This document shows positions 62,457-64,000 of a DNA stretch of 64,000 nt, in pieces (positions within the stretch are counted from its first letter, which is position 1; each line of letters opens with the position of its first letter). Location: contig NZ_JAIOTY010000001.1 of NCBI RefSeq assembly GCF_019931275.1, positions 1,708,650 through 1,772,649 of the forward strand. Direction: 5' to 3'. Made by a program: the position numbers and the translations under genes. Under the pieces are notes generated by a model. That model was given only the letters and a program-made list of their open reading frames with translations. It searched no databases and was not told the DNA's origin. The DNA is from Nitratidesulfovibrio sp. SRB-5 (lineage in GTDB: Bacteria; Desulfobacterota; Desulfovibrionia; Desulfovibrionales; Desulfovibrionaceae).

Positions 62457-64000
62457 TCACAGCAGCGAATGCTGGTCCTTCTTGCGGGGCATGGCCGGTG
62501 CGTCGGCGCTGTCAGTCCTGCCGGTCCTGTCGGTGATGTCGGCCCGGCCGGGGCCGCCCGACATCACGGGAGCCACGCCGGAAGCCACGCCTGATGCCGC
62601 GTCGGCAGAGATCGCGGCGGGCGCATCGGCGAGAACTTCAGGGGCGGTGGGAACATCCGCCGAAACTTCGGGGGCTTCGCCCTCGTTGCCGGGCGCTCCA
62701 TCACCATCCCCCGGCACATCCCCGCCCCTGCCTTCCAGCAGGTCCAGAAATTCCTGTTCCCGCAGTACCCGTATGCCGAGTTTTGTGGCCTTGTCGAGCT
62801 TGGAACCGGGCTTGTCACCCACCACCAGCAGGTCCAGCTTCTTGCTGACGCTGCCAAGGATGTTGGCCCCGGCGGCCACGGCGCGGCGCTCCGCGTCGGA
62901 GCGGGTGAGCGTGGTCAGCGAGCCGGTGAACAGCACGCCCAGCCCGGCCAGCGGACCGCTGCCTTCGCCCGGCGCTCCTGCCGCGTCCGCTTCCGAGCGC
63001 ACGGGGCGCACCGGCCACAGTCCCACGTCCCGCAGGCGTTCCAGCAGGGCCCGGTTGCCCTCGTTGGCGAAGAAGGCGCGGATGGATGCGGCCACCTCCG
63101 GCCCGATGTCCGGCAGTTGTTGCAATGTTTCGGCTTGTGCCGCGCCCAGCGCGTCGAGGTCGGCGAAGTGCGCGGCCAGGGTACGCGCGGTCTGTTCGCC
63201 CACGTGGCGGATGCCCAGCGCGCAGATGAGCCGGTTCAGGGTGGCCCCGGTGCGTGCCGTGTCAAAGGCGGCGATGAAGTTTTCCGCCAGTTTCGGCCCC
63301 ATGCGCTCGAAGGCCAGCAGGGTCTGCTTGTCCAGCCCGAACAGGTCCGCCGGGCTGGTCACCTTGCCCCGGTCCACCAGCAGTTCCACCCATCTGCGGC
63401 CCACGCCCTGAATATCCAGCCCGGCCTTGGACACGAAGTGGATAATGGACTGGCGCACCACGGCGGGGCACCCCACGTTGACGCAGCGCCACGCGGCCTC
63501 GCCGGGTTCGCGCCGCACCGGGGTGTGGCAGACGGGGCACTCGGCGGGAAATTCGAACTCCGGCAGGCCGCTGGCGGGGCGCTGGTCCACCAGCGGGCGC
63601 ACCACCTCCGGAATCACGTCGCCCGCGCGCTGCACCACCACCATGTCGCCCACGCGCAAGTCCTTGGCGCGGATTTCGTCCTCGTTGTGCAGGGTGGCGC
63701 GCGACACGGTAACCCCGCCCACGGCCACCGGGGCCAGTTCCGCCACCGGGGTCAGCACCCCCGTGCGGCCCACCTGAATGGCGATGTGCTCCAGCCGGGT
63801 GGTTGCCTGATGGGCGGGAAACTTCAGGGCGATGGCCCAGCGCGGGGCGCGGGCGGTGTAGCCCAGCGCGGCCTGCGCGGACAGGTCGTCCAGCTTGGCC
63901 ACCACGCCGTCGATATCGAAGGGCAGTTCCGACCGGCGGCGGCCCAGGTCTTCGTAGTAGGCCATGACCTGCGCCGGGGTTTCGCAGCGGCGCGCATCGG
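62457..64000 (-). CDS. ligA: NAD-dependent DNA ligase, 3' part (runs off the window)
   Basis: C-terminal 514 or so residues of LigA; the N-terminal 280 or so, with the KxDG nucleophile, lie beyond 64000. Seen here: the end of the adenylation domain ([12 protein letters not shown]), the OB fold ([20 protein letters not shown] in parts, [14 protein letters not shown]), the zinc finger (CPVC...CVNVGCP), the helix-hairpin-helix region and a BRCT domain ([18 protein letters not shown]...[24 protein letters not shown], in parts). After BRCT comes a Glu/Ala/Pro-rich tail of about 90 residues that most LigA proteins lack. Confidence 0.94.
   Translation of the reverse strand, partial: DARRCETPAQVMAYYEDLGRRRSELPFDIDGVVAKLDDLSAQAALGYTARAPRWAIALKFPAHQATTRLEHIAIQVGRTGVLTPVAELAPVAVGGVTVSRATLHNEDEIRAKDLRVGDMVVVQRAGDVIPEVVRPLVDQRPASGLPEFEFPAECPVCHTPVRREPGEAAWRCVNVGCPAVVRQSIIHFVSKAGLDIQGVGRRWVELLVDRGKVTSPADLFGLDKQTLLAFERMGPKLAENFIAAFDTARTGATLNRLICALGIRHVGEQTARTLAAHFADLDALGAAQAETLQQLPDIGPEVAASIRAFFANEGNRALLERLRDVGLWPVRPVRSEADAAGAPGEGSGPLAGLGVLFTGSLTTLTRSDAERRAVAAGANILGSVSKKLDLLVVGDKPGSKLDKATKLGIRVLREQEFLDLLEGRGGDVPGDGDGAPGNEGEAPEVSADVPTAPEVLADAPAAISADAASGVASGVAPVMSGGPGRADITDRTGRTDSADAPAMPRKKDQHSLL

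Overview
The window is a stretch of chromosome from a high-GC (roughly two-thirds GC by eye) anaerobic deltaproteobacterium, most likely a sulfate reducer of the Desulfovibrionaceae (Desulfovibrio/Nitratidesulfovibrio vulgaris type). The reasons are a Mn-dependent pyrophosphatase behind a Rex-like operator, a LutABC-type lactate oxidation operon, a giant PEP synthase-like enzyme next to a pyruvate carboxylase, and the kds-lpt-rpoN-hpf-ptsN-rapZ-PTS order. The species call is inference from gene content; no rRNA or tRNA gene was recognised.

Layout. 0-5.5 kb: a CDF metal exporter with three tandem C-terminal domains, a DUF1653 protein and an overlapping lutABC operon. 5.8-10 kb: ydfG-like dehydrogenase, MarC protein, then trxA-trxB-bamD in one overlapping operon. 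10-19 kb: tsaD, fbp, a lipoprotein, a TPR protein, ftsB-like, a small helical protein, pgsA, an Mrp/ApbC ATPase, a YqaA membrane protein and pcm. 19.3-21.8 kb: CBS protein, M23 peptidase, DUF488. 22-31 kb: gluconeogenic block of PEP synthase-like protein, pyruvate carboxylase with a C-terminal zinc ribbon, and birA, divergent from cca. 32.6-43.5 kb (all minus): kdsA-kdsC-lptC-lptA-lptB (LPS), rpoN-hpf-ptsN-rapZ (sigma-54/nitrogen PTS), a mannose-type PTS EIIA-EIIB-EIIC set whose EIIC is frameshifted in a T9 run, and ppaC. 44-51 kb: pyrG, purQ (3' end tandemly duplicated), two unknown genes, a zinc-ribbon protein, gpmI, rsfS. 51-59.4 kb: nitroreductase, paaK, a low-GC pair of paralogous membrane proteins, then a redox group (four-cluster ferredoxin, GltD-like flavoprotein, tandem-ACT protein, molybdopterin oxidoreductase). 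59.6-64 kb: nadE, dapB and the 3' part of ligA, which runs off the right edge.

Themes. Most genes are housekeeping and are tightly coupled by 4-8 bp stop/start overlaps. LutABC, pyruvate carboxylase, PEP synthase, FBPase and GpmI together connect lactate/pyruvate oxidation to gluconeogenesis. The intergenic DNA is more unusual than the genes. It holds several short-period minisatellites (10, 15 and 18 bp), a dispersed family of very long G-rich hairpins behind fbp, nadE and dapB, an AT-rich nested inverted repeat, and two promoter/operator palindromes. No CRISPR array, integrase, transposase or prophage was seen. The best candidates for something undescribed are the paralogous low-GC membrane protein pair, the ferredoxin/flavoprotein/molybdoenzyme group, the frameshifted EIIC and the hairpin repeat family.
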